From positions 109,752,245-109,816,244 of the forward strand of contig CM035428.1 of NCBI GenBank assembly GCA_020310875.1: 64,000 nucleotides of DNA, written 5' to 3'. A model generated the notes under the pieces. It did no database searches and was not told the origin of the DNA. It saw only the letters and a list, made by a program, of their open reading frames with translations. The stretch is from Ceratopteris richardii (Eukaryota > Streptophyta > Polypodiopsida > Polypodiales > Pteridaceae). Below are positions 53,884 through 64,000 of the stretch, in pieces (position 1 is the stretch's first letter; every line of letters begins with the position of its first letter). The translations under genes were made by a program, and so were the position numbers.

Positions 53884-56829
53884 GTAAGGTTCTCTATGTA
53901 CCCACTATCACTAAAAACCTAATACGTGTAGGCCAAATAGTTGAAAAAGGCTTGCAAGTTAAGTTCACCCAACATGGAGCTTTTGTGGAAGATCCATGTC
54001 AAGGCTTCAAGAAGATAGCCCGAGGTGAGAAGCATGGTAGGCTCTTTACTTTTGAAGTAGGAGATACCAGGAACATAGCTCTATTCAACTTTGGGTCTCA
54101 AACCCTAAGTGAGCTTGAAGTGTGGCATAAGAGACTCGCTCATGTGAATGAAAGAACCTTGAAGGATATATGCAGGGATCAAAGTGTTCTAGGACTGCCG
54201 AACATATCAAAGCAACACATGATCAACAGGTGTGATGCATGTCAGATTGGGAAGGCACAAAGACAACCATTCAACCACAAAGGCTACATCCACAACAACT
54301 TATTGGACTTAGTACACACAGATGTATGGGGACCAAGTCAAGAACCTTCATTGGCAGGATCAAAGTATTATGTCTCATTTATTGACGACCATAGTAGATG
54401 GACTATTCTATACTTTATCAAGAGTAAGAATGAAGTATTTGATTGCTTCAAGAAGTATCTTGCACATGTGGAGAATCATACAGGTAGATCACTAAAGAAG
54501 CTCAGATCTGATGGAGGGGGAGAATACTTCTCCAAAGAGTTTGATGAGTTCTTGCAGGACAAAGGTATCAAAAGGGAAGTGACTACTAGGTACTCTCCTC
54601 AACTAAATGGAATTGCAGAGAGAAGAAACAAGACATGGGTTGGATCAGCCCGAACAATGCTTGAAGAGAAGAAATTGCCACATTATCTTTGGGCAGAAGC
54701 TATTTCAACTGCAGTGTACCTTGTCAATCGACTACCATCCAAATCGCTTCAAGGTATGACTCCTTATGAAGCATGGCATGGAAGAAAACCTAGTCTTGGA
54801 CATTGCAAGGTTTTTGATTGTTTAGCTTATGTTCATGTACAATCACAAATAAGAGGTAAGCTAGATGAAAGGGCAACAAAGGCAGTGTTTATTGGATATG
54901 ATTCAACTCAGATGGGTTACAGGTTCTTCAATCCTTCAACCAAGCAATTCACTACAAGTAGAGATGTTGTGTTTGAAGAACACAGGTCATGGTATGATGA
55001 AGATAAACAAAAGGTAACACTACCATATGATCTTGATTCTGACTCTCATCAATTAGGAAGCAAGCATGATACACACGTCCAGGATCCAAGAAGTGATACA
55101 GACGATGACCAAGATGAAAGAGAAAGGGATTACAAGCTATGGAAGTCAAGAGGCAAAGCAAAGATGCAATAGGTTGGAGAATGCTCCAAACAAGCACCTA
55201 GAAGATCAGCAAGAGAGAAGAAACAACCAGAAAGGTATGGATATGATTCCACATTTGTTACAAAGCATTCAATCTACTTGGCAAAAGACTCTATTTCAGA
55301 GGAACCCTCAACCTATGAAGAGGCAAAGGGAAACCCTAATTGGAAAAAGGCCATGAACGAAGAGATAGATGCATTGAAGGAAATGGACACTTGGGATTTG
55401 GTTCCAATGTCGCCGAATCAAAAGGTAATTGGTTGCCGATGGGTATATAAAGTTAAAAGAAATTCAGATGGATCAATTTGCAGGTACAAGGCAAGATTAG
55501 TTGCCAAAGGATGCTCACAAACTCATGGATAGACTATGAGGAAACATTCTCACCAGTTGCAAAGATGACTACAATCAGGACATTGATAAGTGTAGCTGCT
55601 GCAAGGAATTGGAGACTCCTCCAACTTGATGTGAAAAATGCATTCTTAAATGGTTGGATAAGTGAAGAGGTATACATGTCACAACCACCAGGTTTTGAAA
55701 ACCCTAATCATCCATCTTATGTTTGCAGACTTAAGAAAGCATTGTATGGATTGAAACAAGCTCCAAGAGCTTGGAATTACAGGTTGGTTACATATCTTCA
55801 AGATCAAGGGTTCAAAGCTAGCAGCTCAGATCCTTCTCTATTCATCAAAAGGGATCACAATGAGGTTATCTATCTATGTGTATATGTAGATGATATTATT
55901 GTGACAGGTGATGATCTAAATGGCATTCAAAGGATCAAGAGACACATGCAAGAGGAGTTCAAAATCAGTGACCTAGGTGAGCTCACATATTTCCTAGGTA
56001 TGCAGGTGATATACACAGATGAAGGAATGTATTTGAATCAAAGAAGATACATTCAGGATCTGCTTCTCAAGTTCAAATGGAGAACACTAAACCTGCAAGT
56101 ACACCTTTGGAGATGAATCATAAACTTAGTGTTTATGAAGGTGAGAAAATTGAAGACATAAAAGAGTATCAAAGCTTGGTAGGTAGCTTGATATATGCTA
56201 CTCATACAAGGGCAGACATCTCATATAGTGTGGGAGTGCTTAGTCAGTTCATGCACTCACCGAGAAGACCACACATGGATGCGGCTAAGAGAGTACTTAA
56301 GTATCTCAAAGGTACAATCAACGAAGGTATATTCTATCCTTACTCTTCAGATTTGGATATCAAAATCTACTCAGATGCAGATTGGGCAGGAGCTAAGGAT
56401 GATAGAAAAAGTACATCTGGTTACTTAGCATTTGCAAGTTCAAAGCTAGTGTCATGGAGTTCCAAGAAGCAACCAACAGTTGCTTTATCCTCAACTGAAG
56501 CAGAGTACAGAGGCTTGACCATAGCAACTCAAGAGGCAATATGGTTAAAAGCATTGTATACAGATTTGGGACTTGTGAGTTCCAAACCTCACATATTTGG
56601 AGATAATGTAAGTTCCATGCATCTAGCGGCAAATCCTATTTTCCATGCGAGAACCAAGCACATAGAAGTCCATTACCACTTCATCAAGGAGAAGCTCATG
56701 GCAAAGGAGATCGACATTTCTTTTGTTCCGACTGAAAAGCAAGTAGCAGATATGATGACAAAGGCACTTGATGGAATAAAGCTTTGTAGATTCAAAGCTA
56801 TGGCAGGTATTCAACCTATCAGAGAATGA
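53832..56829 (+). pseudogene. Copia C pol: pre-integrase, integrase, RT and RNase H
   Basis: Domains in order: GAG-pre-integrase (LEVWHKRLAHVNERT and CDACQIGKA, about 54110-54260); integrase core with HTDVWGP, RSDGGGEY and NGIAERRNK (about 54310-54640); RT with LDVKNAFLNGWI, KALYGLKQAPRAW and YVDDI (about 55380-55900); and RNase H with YSDADWAGAKDDRKSTSG, ALSSTEAEYRG and HARTKHIEVHYHFI (about 56370-56690). Pol is broken with a small number of breaks. The catalytic motifs are otherwise readable. Confidence 0.9.
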
Positions 56830-56863
56830 AGACTCAAGCATACTTTAGCTTGAGGGGGAGTTG

Positions 56864-57944
56864 TTGGAACATCAAGCTTACACTATGCTTGAGGTGGATT
56901 TGATCTACATCGAAGGCTATCACGTCGAAAGAATATCCGTTGGAGAGTTCTTTTTCATATGCTCATTTATTGTATTTTTTTGAGAATATTTTGATGGCTC
57001 ATTTACCGTCGTAAAAGCCTTGAGCTTGACACATGTAAAGGTAGAAATATAGAGCCAAAATCCCACGAAATGTTGGTGGTTGAATTTGCATTCAATCAAG
57101 CAAATCAAATCACCTAAAAGTAGATCAATCAAGATCTTCACTTTTCCTAGATTGTAGGGAAGTGAATTGATTCCCTCCAACAACCATTCCCACCTTCATT
57201 TGAATTCAAATTCAACTTGTAAAAGTCGTGGAACACTCCTAGAGGCTATATAAGGAGTTGAAATCACTTGTAAAATACATGGAAGCAATATACATACACT
57301 TGTGACCATCATTGTCTTGCTCCTTCAATTTTCTGCATCGTCTTCTTCGCCAACAGTAATCTTGCAAAGGCTGCTGCTCTCTCCTCAGAGCTCCAAATTG
57401 AGTACAAGAGAACTCATTGGAAAGGTATTAGTGTCTTGTTTATGCCTGTACATTTTCAAAGCATTTGGTTCAGCAGATTTGGAGAAATATCAGTTTTTCT
57501 GCCTCGGGGTCAATCTCTACGTATTCCTGAAAAATAGGAAGTACCACCGGTGAATGTCGCATTCATTCCTAAAGCATATTTTGCTTATTCCTTATACTTT
57601 TGTGCATTCCATAAACTCAACCCTATGTGTATCACTCCCATAAAAGGATTTTTTCTAATTGTAATCACGCTGGTCGCTATGGGCATTTGAAGTTCATTGT
57701 CTCTTCCATAGATAGTAAGTTTTTTTGAGCTAGTCGACCCGCGAACCTATCTGTTTTGTATCGACTCATTCTCCTTGATGCTCCAAGGTACATAGTGTGT
57801 TTCTTTGCACTTATCACATGCCTATAAGGTCTATTTGAGTCTCCATAAGCTCAAGGGCTGGTCTTGTGCCGGTTGGCTTGACCAAACTTCATCGCTTCGA
57901 AACACACTTTTCTACCTTCGACAAGCTTCTCCAAGTTTCTTTCA
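56864..57944 (+). repeat. Copia C 3' LTR
   Basis: It follows TTGAGGGGGAGT and carries a TATA box at 57247-57254. About 2% divergence from the 5' LTR by eye. The following CATAT is the right-hand target duplication. Confidence 0.88.
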
Positions 57945-58758
57945 CATATAGTGGTGGATCGATACACGTTTAATTATCAATCCAAAGAACCACATGAACC
58001 AATTGTATGAGGATGTGTGCAAACATGATGGAAAGTGAAGTGGCTAAGCTACAATGCATGTGAAAAGACTAAACTACCTCTCCAACTCACTAAATCTCTG
58101 GAAATGCTTGCCGTGATACCACTTACAACAGTAAGCATAATTCGAATGTTTCTCCTAGCTCAAAACTCCGAATATGGGCAATAGCAGATTCATTTTGAAG
58201 CTCTCAACGAGACACATCTGCTGATAGTAATTTTCACTTGAATCTCACAAACGCTCTTCAAGTTATGTGCAAAACAGTGAATGGTGAAAAACACCTATGC
58301 TTGCTCCATAACTCGTAATGGTTCACACACACACTACAATAGTTCAAAAGTGATGGGAAGGGATAGATGAAAGTCATACACACACATTTCAAGCATTACA
58401 CACACACAAAAGATCATAGAGAAGATGGAAATCAGTAGGGAAAAAGCAAATTCGAATTTTAGCTCTCCTTCTTCACAATGGCAAAAAGTCTTTACAAAGA
58501 GTCACAAAGTGACTTATATACATGTGCCCTAAACATGGCCCTTTCACACATGAGACTGGCACTTTATTGAATAATTTCTAATTTCCTACTACTTTACAAG
58601 AATTATGTTACAAGGATTTAGGGTTTATGCATCTAGAGGACTCCTCTAGTGCAATTACATAGCTTCGAGAGAATTTCCTAGGATTTTGAAGAAGAATTTT
58701 TATGCCATCAATTTGAAAATTTTGGGGCTCCTCTTTTGTGCCTCTTTCCTTTGCAACA

Positions 58759-59242
58759 CTCTCCCCCTCTTTGTCTCTGTTGTCCCTTGACAGGCTTTGC
58801 TTTTTGTCTGTAGCTTTTCTATGGCTCCTGAATACATGCACCCAGTGGTCCAAGAAGCGATAAGGTTTGTTAGACAATTTGTTACTTTATCTGAAATTAT
58901 TGAGTTGCTTCTGTAATCCCCTTGGTATTCCATACATTCATAAATCTAGGTTGCTGTATTAAATCTGGTTGCCACGCACGCCATCAGTGGCTAAGAATGT
59001 GATATTCTTAGTCACTCTCTTCAACTTTTTAGCCTCTCCCCTTTCTAACTTTTGGTCTTCTGATATGTCTTTTGTCTTCACACATCGGACCTTATTGTAT
59101 TGTTTGGAGCGTGTTTACTTTTTCCGTTGCACACCTTACTTTGCAGGCCTTTGCTCTCTTCTAAGTTAGCATTACGTTTTAAATGTCCTGTTCTTAGATC
59201 TTCTTTGTCATCCTCTGGGACCTGATGCATTTATTCCTATTG
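58759..59242 (-). other. G5 3' untranslated region, second part, with polypurine tract
   Basis: On the minus strand, from 59242: CAATA (target duplication), a third copy of the 140-bp tail unit, non-coding purine-rich sequence, and the polypurine tract AAAGAGGGGGAG (near 58759-58771), followed by the LTR start. This is the continuation of 43681-44287 on the other side of the copia, in opposite orientation. Confidence 0.65.
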
Positions 59243-60550
59243 TGTTGGGATTTGTTGGCGAAAACTTCGGCTCTAACGCCTACTGTTGCGGAAATACTTT
59301 CGCCCTGAAGGTGAGTTTCGCGACAAGGCTTGAACTCTATCAGGCCTGCGGAAATTGCCGCGCCACCGTAGTAAATGCTAAACTAGAGTGATTCAGAACA
59401 CCTCTGTAATCAACAGTAGCTCAGCCTACTTAACGTTGCTTTAACTGCGTTATTCTGCGACATGAGTTCCACCGGAACTTTACCAGACTGTTACTGGACT
59501 GACACCGTAGTTGTGCCGGAACTTCACCGAAATAAACTTAGTTCTGTTCGTAATTGCTTCAGATGAACTTATGTGAAGTAAGGAAGTAGTGTGTGAGCTT
59601 CCTTCACCGAATGAACTTCCTTCTGGAAACTTCACAGTTCTGAACTGCTACTTTCCGGTTAACTTTTGTACTGTGTGTACATCTTCATTCCACCGGAAAC
59701 TGTGATCAGCTTAAAGTAGAGATGTCTAGCTACAAGATGAGCTATCTCTCACACAAAGCTTCAAACTCTGCTACGAGTTATACTTCGTTGATTTACCGAA
59801 AAATCCAGATTTCTGAGAAACTGTAACTGACCGACAAATTACTGAAATATGTTTACTGAGTAAACTGTTATACGCCGAAACATGCGTTTACAGAGAAGGT
59901 ACTGAAGCACGTTTAGTAACGAGTCGTGATAGTAAACGAGAAATGGAACTTCCTACCGTAACACGAAATAACTTCAGATTCTTCACAAGTAAAGATTGCG
60001 CGCAGACATGCACATGAACATGTGTTTTCGATTAGAGAAGATGTGTACAAGTAAGCTTGGCCTCTTCTCGCTCAAGCTACAGAAACTCTCCTACAGTGAG
60101 TAGTTTCTTATTACCATCTCTCTTCAGATGAAAAGACCCGACACTTCAGGCTTGTGTTATTCATCTGTACATACGCGATCTATGGCGTCTTCTGAGAACT
60201 TCTAACTCTCTTCACTCATACGCGATCTATGGCGTCTTCTCTCAGTCTCTCGTTCTCCTCTGTGTATCGACTATGATTCCCTCTCTGTGTATATCTGCGT
60301 CACTCGCATACACGCACACTCTCTCTTTCTTCAACCTTTGCTGTATATATATACACTTTCTTTGCCGCTCCTTTGCTCTGTCATTCTTCAATTTGCGTTA
60401 TGCGCGCCTGACGCGTCCGCCGCGGTTAATTGCTCTGTTATGCGGTCGCCGCGCACTAACTTCGCATACTGTACACCTGTGCACTGATTTTCTGGAAGAT
60501 TCCGTTTCTCTCTTGTTTGTTGTGTCAAATTCGTGAGTGTTTCCTTAACA
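59243..60550 (-). repeat. Copia 3' LTR (1,308 bp)
   Basis: It has the same length and ends as 44288-45595. In the stretches I compared I saw one substitution (near 60532), so divergence is about 0.1% or less. The polypurine tract GATTGAGGGGGAGC reads on the minus strand immediately before it. Confidence 0.92.
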
Positions 60551-63500
60551 GCTCCCCCTCAATCACTAATTTGACCTCTTCCGGTTTTTCATATATCTTT
60601 CTTTCTTTTATACCTGCCATCTCTTTGAATCTGTTTGTCTTTGTTCCATCCAAGCTCTTTGTCAGAATATCTGCAATCTGATCTTTCGTAAGAGTGTAGA
60701 CTATTTCTATCTCTTTCTCCATTACTTTTTCCCTTAGGAAATGGTATTGAATCTCTATGTGTTTTGTTCTTGCATGAAACACAGGATTCGCTGCAAGATA
60801 CAGCGAGCTCATATTATCTCCATGTATGATCGGTATACTTTGATCTATACCCATGCTTTTAAGTAAAGTCTGCATCCATATTACTTCTTTTGCTGCTTCT
60901 ACTAGTCCTTTGTATTCTGCTTCTGTTGATGATAAAGCTACTGTGTGTTGCTTCTTCGAACACCAGCTTACCAGCTTATCTCCTAGGTATATCATATACC
61001 CGTGCGTTGATCTTCGGTCATCTTGACTTCCTGCCCAATCTGAGTCACTGTATGCTCTGAGCTTTATATCTGACGTAAAAGGATAATATAATCCTTCCTT
61101 TATAGTTCTTTTGATATATCTGAGAACTCTTTGTCCTGCAACCCAATGTTGCTCTGTCGGACAATGCATAAACTGTGAGAGAACTCCCACCGGAAAACTA
61201 AGATCCGGTCTTGTTAGCGTAGCATATATTAAGCTTCCTACTAACGATTGATACTTCTTCATATCTTTAAACTCTGTACCACTATATTTACTGAGTTTAT
61301 GGTTTACTTCAAGCGGTGTTGAAGCTTCTCTACAATTTTCCATGTTGAACTTTTTCAGTAAGTTCAGGAGATACCTCTCTTGTGTGACATATACACCATG
61401 ATCTGTATATGTGATTTCCATTCCTAGAAAGTATGATAATTTTCCTAGGTCACTGATCTTGAATTCCTTTTCTAGCAGTTTCTTTACCTCTGTGATTCCT
61501 GCATCTGAGGTTCCTATAATTATTATGTCATCTACATAGATACAAATGTAGATCATTCCTTCTTCTGTTCTTTTGATGAGTAGACTTGCATCTGCCTTCG
61601 AACTTTGGTATCCAAGTTCGTTTAGATACTTCACGAGTCTGTAGTTCCAAGCTCTTGGAGCTTGCTTCAGTCCATAAAGTGCTTTTCTTAACCTGCAAAC
61701 AAAGTTTGGGTATCTGGAACTTATAAACCCTTCCGGTTGTTCCATATAGACTTCATCTGATATATATCCATTCAGGAATGCATTCTTTATATCTAGCTGA
61801 CTTAGCTTCCATCCTTTTGATGCTGCTATAGCAATCACTGTTCTTATGGTTGGCATCTTTGCCACCGGACTGAACGTCTCGTCATAATCTATGCCATGCG
61901 TCTGAGCATAGCCCTTGATAACCAGTCTCGCTTTATGTCTGGCTATCCTTCCATCTGCAAGTTTCTTAATTTTGAACACCCATTTATTTCCAATTACTTT
62001 CTTACCATTTGGTTTAGGAACAAGCTCCCATGTCTTGTTCTCTTCCAGTGCGGTGAGTTCTTCTTCCATTGCTTCTTGCCATTGCTTCTTGCCTTTGGCT
62101 TCGTCATAGCTCTGAGGTTCTTCCTCTTCTTTAACCATATATGCATAATCTCGTTGAGTCATATATGATGTATCATACGAGTATCTTTCCGGTTGTCTTC
62201 TTACTCTGTTTGACCTTCTTGGTTCATATTCTTCGTGTGTGTCTGAGTACCCGTCTTCATCTTCGTTCCTTATACCTGTTCCGGTCCTGGACGTACTTGC
62301 CTCTTCATCTTTGTTTACCTGAACAATTGATTTTCCTTTCTCTCTTCTTTTTATCTCTTCTTCAAATTCTTCAGCTGTATGACTCTGATCTGCATACCAG
62401 CTTTTCTGTTCATCAAATGTTACATCCCTGGAAACAGTAAAATGTTTGGTTAGAGGGCTCCATAACCTATAACCCATCTGTTTCTCGTCATATCCGACGA
62501 ATACATATTTCTCTGCTTTTGGTTCAAGCTTATGTCTGAGTTGAGACGGTACATAAGCATACGCTACTGATCCAAACACTTTGCAGTGATCAAGTGTTGG
62601 CTTCTTTCCCCACCAGGCTTCATAAGGGGTCATTCCTTCTAACGCTGTACATGGTAACCTGTTTACCAAGTATGTAGCTGTATTTACAGCTTCAGCCCAA
62701 AGATAATCCGGGCAATTCTTTTCTTTTAGCATAGCTCGTGCAAACTCGACTAGAGTTCGGTTTCTCCTTTCTGCTACACCATTCTGTTGTGGTGTATACC
62801 TGTAGGTTATTTCTCTCTTAATACCTGCATTCCAAAGATAGTCATTGAATTCTCGGGAGAAGTATTCTCCCCCTCCATCAGACCTCAGTCTTTTAAGTTT
62901 TCGTCCGGTGAGTCTTTCGGCATATGCATGAAAATGTCTGAAAGCTCCGAACACCTCTGACTTTTCCTTCAAAACATAAAGAGTTATCCACCTTGTTGCG
63001 TCATCAATGAATAAAACATAGTACCTTGATCCGCTGATTGATCCTTCTTTCGTTGGTCCCCATACGTCTGTATGTATAAGTTCTAGCACACCGTCATGTT
63101 TGAATCCTTTCTTCTGGAAAGGTAACCTGTGGGCTTTTCCCATTTGACAGGCTTCGCATTTGTGAATCATATGTTGGTTCTGTACGTTCGGTAATCCCAG
63201 TACAGACTGATTCGCTATCATAGCTTTGATTCCTTTTTCGTGAAAGTGACCTAATCTCTTGTGCCAGAGATCAAGTTCTGTAATTACCTTTTCATCATGT
63301 GTGAGCAGCGCTTGCCCAATGTTCCCTTGTACTCTTAAGGTAAAGAGTCTGCCTTCTTTCTTACCAGAGACGATCTGATAATATCCGTTCTTGGGATCTT
63401 CTACAAATACTCCTTTGTTTGTAAATCTGACCTGAAACCCTTTTTCGACTATCTGTCCCACACTGATCAGATTTTTCGGTATTGTTGGAACATACAAAAC

Positions 63501-63905
63501 ATTGGTTAGCAAATCTGCTCCACTCTTGCATTTCACTTTTCCGATTGATTGTACTTTGTGTCTTGTATTGTCACCTGTTTGAACAGTGTGACTCGCACTT
63601 CCTTTTTCCAATTCTGACATCAGTTCTATGTTTCCTGACAAGTGATTAGAACATCCAGAGTCAATGTAAAATACCTTTAGATCTTCGTTATCAGATATGC
63701 TGATTGAGTTCATCATCAATGATGTATGACTCTCATTCTGTGTGTCATTTGCGTAGTTATTGTAGGTGGTGTTGTAGGATTGGCTCTGTCCCCAACTTCT
63801 TACTCCACCTCTACCGTAGCCTCCTCTTTGGCTTTGTCTTCCTCTTTGGAAGTTACTTGGTGAACTTCTTGAATAACTTGGTGAACTTCTTGAATAACTT
63901 GCAAT
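60525..63905 (-). CDS. Copia pol: protease, integrase, RT, RNase H (with end of gag)
   Basis: A single frame is open from the microsatellite edge to 60525; the first ATG in it is at 63716, but translation is expected to arrive from gag. From there: protease FYIDSGCSNHLSGN (residues about 17-30); GAG-pre-integrase LDLWHKRLGHFHEKG and CEACQMGKAH; integrase with HTDVWGP, RSDGGGEY and NGVAERRN; RT with LDIKNAFLNGYI, KALYGLKQAPRAW and YVDDIIII; RNase H with YSDSDWAGSQDDRRSTHG, SSTEAEYKG and HARTKHIEIQYHF. All catalytic motifs are present and about 1,060 residues is normal for copia pol. Upstream, the gag end is rich in R, G, S and Q (QRGGYGRGGVRSWGQ) and holds a 21-bp tandem duplication near 63857-63898. 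Confidence 0.93.
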   Translation of the reverse strand: MASYSRSSPSYSRSSPSNFQRGRQSQRGGYGRGGVRSWGQSQSYNTTYNNYANDTQNESHTSLMMNSISISDNEDLKVFYIDSGCSNHLSGNIELMSELEKGSASHTVQTGDNTRHKVQSIGKVKCKSGADLLTNVLYVPTIPKNLISVGQIVEKGFQVRFTNKGVFVEDPKNGYYQIVSGKKEGRLFTLRVQGNIGQALLTHDEKVITELDLWHKRLGHFHEKGIKAMIANQSVLGLPNVQNQHMIHKCEACQMGKAHRLPFQKKGFKHDGVLELIHTDVWGPTKEGSISGSRYYVLFIDDATRWITLYVLKEKSEVFGAFRHFHAYAERLTGRKLKRLRSDGGGEYFSREFNDYLWNAGIKREITYRYTPQQNGVAERRNRTLVEFARAMLKEKNCPDYLWAEAVNTATYLVNRLPCTALEGMTPYEAWWGKKPTLDHCKVFGSVAYAYVPSQLRHKLEPKAEKYVFVGYDEKQMGYRLWSPLTKHFTVSRDVTFDEQKSWYADQSHTAEEFEEEIKRREKGKSIVQVNKDEEASTSRTGTGIRNEDEDGYSDTHEEYEPRRSNRVRRQPERYSYDTSYMTQRDYAYMVKEEEEPQSYDEAKGKKQWQEAMEEELTALEENKTWELVPKPNGKKVIGNKWVFKIKKLADGRIARHKARLVIKGYAQTHGIDYDETFSPVAKMPTIRTVIAIAASKGWKLSQLDIKNAFLNGYISDEVYMEQPEGFISSRYPNFVCRLRKALYGLKQAPRAWNYRLVKYLNELGYQSSKADASLLIKRTEEGMIYICIYVDDIIIIGTSDAGITEVKKLLEKEFKISDLGKLSYFLGMEITYTDHGVYVTQERYLLNLLKKFNMENCREASTPLEVNHKLSKYSGTEFKDMKKYQSLVGSLIYATLTRPDLSFPVGVLSQFMHCPTEQHWVAGQRVLRYIKRTIKEGLYYPFTSDIKLRAYSDSDWAGSQDDRRSTHGYMIYLGDKLVSWCSKKQHTVALSSTEAEYKGLVEAAKEVIWMQTLLKSMGIDQSIPIIHGDNMSSLYLAANPVFHARTKHIEIQYHFLREKVMEKEIEIVYTLTKDQIADILTKSLDGTKTNRFKEMAGIKERKIYEKPEEVKLVIEGELLRKHSRI

Positions 63906-64000
63906 AAAGAGAGATAGATAGATAGAGACAAAGAGAGAAAGAGATAGAGAGAGATCAAAAGATAGAAGAAAAGATAGAGAGAGAGAGAGATAGAAAATGA
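63906..64000. repeat. GATA/GA-rich purine microsatellite
   Basis: Runs of GAGATAGA and GATAGATA fill the last 95 bases and continue past the window. It marks the right junction of the inferred inversion. Confidence 0.85.

Larger units (their letters stand above)
51569..57944 (+). mobile_element. Copia C: Ty1/copia element nested in the G5 LTR
   Basis: Two LTRs of about 1.08 kb (51569-52649 and 56864-57944), an initiator-Met primer site (52651-52662), gag, protease, integrase, RT, RNase H and a TGAGGGGGAG polypurine tract. By eye the LTRs differ at about 20-25 positions, roughly 2%, so it is older than E2 and the split copia. It is broken, with a few breaks in pol. Its whole outline is standard for plant copia elements. 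Confidence 0.92.
51495..58758 (-). repeat. G5 3' LTR, interrupted by copia C
   Basis: On the minus strand the LTR starts TGTTGCAAAGG at 58758, follows the G1 LTR to 57945, and resumes at 51568-51495, ending before the CACTA sequence. Without the insert it is about 883 bp, against 893 for G1. The stretch CATAT flanks the insert on both sides (51564-51568 and 57945-57949), matching one copy in the undisturbed G1 LTR. A TATA-like TTATATAC stretch lies near 58514. Confidence 0.8.
46507..63905. other. Inferred inverted segment (about 17.4 kb)
   Basis: The two halves of the copia element and the two parts of the G5 3' end lie at the ends of this segment in opposite orientations. The CAATA flank, the LTR identity and the tail repeats all agree with a single inversion after the copia inserted. 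Both junctions are in simple repeats, so an assembly artefact has to be excluded. Confidence 0.65.
59243..63905 (-). mobile_element. Split copia element, 3' half
   Basis: On the minus strand: the C-terminal end of gag from about 63905, a long open pol frame, a polypurine tract and the 3' LTR (60550 to 59243). It is followed by CAATA, as precedes the 5' half at 44288. It shows no obvious break within this half. It adjoins a purine microsatellite on the right. Confidence 0.88.

Overview
This window is a repeat-dense stretch of a plant nuclear genome. Evidence: Ty3/gypsy and Ty1/copia LTR retrotransposons with plant-type primer sites (tRNA-Asp and initiator-tRNA-Met complements), a CACTA (TNP2-type) transposon, and a pentatricopeptide-repeat (PPR) fragment of the kind that fills land-plant genomes. 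I see no intact host gene. The layers of nested insertions suggest a large genome such as a fern or gymnosperm; the species cannot be fixed from the sequence.

Layout. 1-8265 (minus): G1, a Ty3/gypsy element running off the left edge, with a 1,914-codon open gag-PR-RT frame, a tRNA-Asp primer site and a leader packed with ATCG-rich repeats. 8266-27290 (plus): G2, another Ty3 element, into which G1 inserted and into which a third, very young Ty3 element, E2 (8939-19207, two 2.1-kb LTRs), also inserted. G2 carries two unusual things downstream of integrase: a second retropepsin-like domain and a large accessory region (22272-26545). 27300-33720: G3, an old relative with the same accessory region. 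33720-37018: a mosaic of a PPR pseudogene, a gag-protease remnant, a copia gag remnant and a copia LTR. 37018-40660 (minus): gag and LTR of another relative, G4. 40668-44287 (plus): accessory region and 3' untranslated region of G5.

44288-46506 and 59243-63905 are the 5' and 3' halves of one very young copia element lying in opposite orientations. The LTRs have equal length (1,308 bp), the outer flanks carry the same CAATA duplication, and the remainder of the G5 3' end (tail, polypurine tract, LTR) continues next to the second half. The simplest reading is a recent inversion of about 17.4 kb, with simple repeats at both junctions. Inside it lie a 770-bp ACATAC-type microsatellite, a SET-domain-like fragment immediately upstream of a decayed CACTA transposase (47272-51494), and copia C (51569-57944) nested in the G5 LTR.

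Working picture: G1-G5 belong to one Athila-like Ty3 group with long multi-knuckle gag proteins and a 3' accessory region of unknown function, present here in three divergent copies. That accessory region, the split copia and inversion, the G1 leader array and the SET-CACTA pairing are the most interesting points. Divergence figures were counted by eye and family names are by motif recognition; no database was searched.
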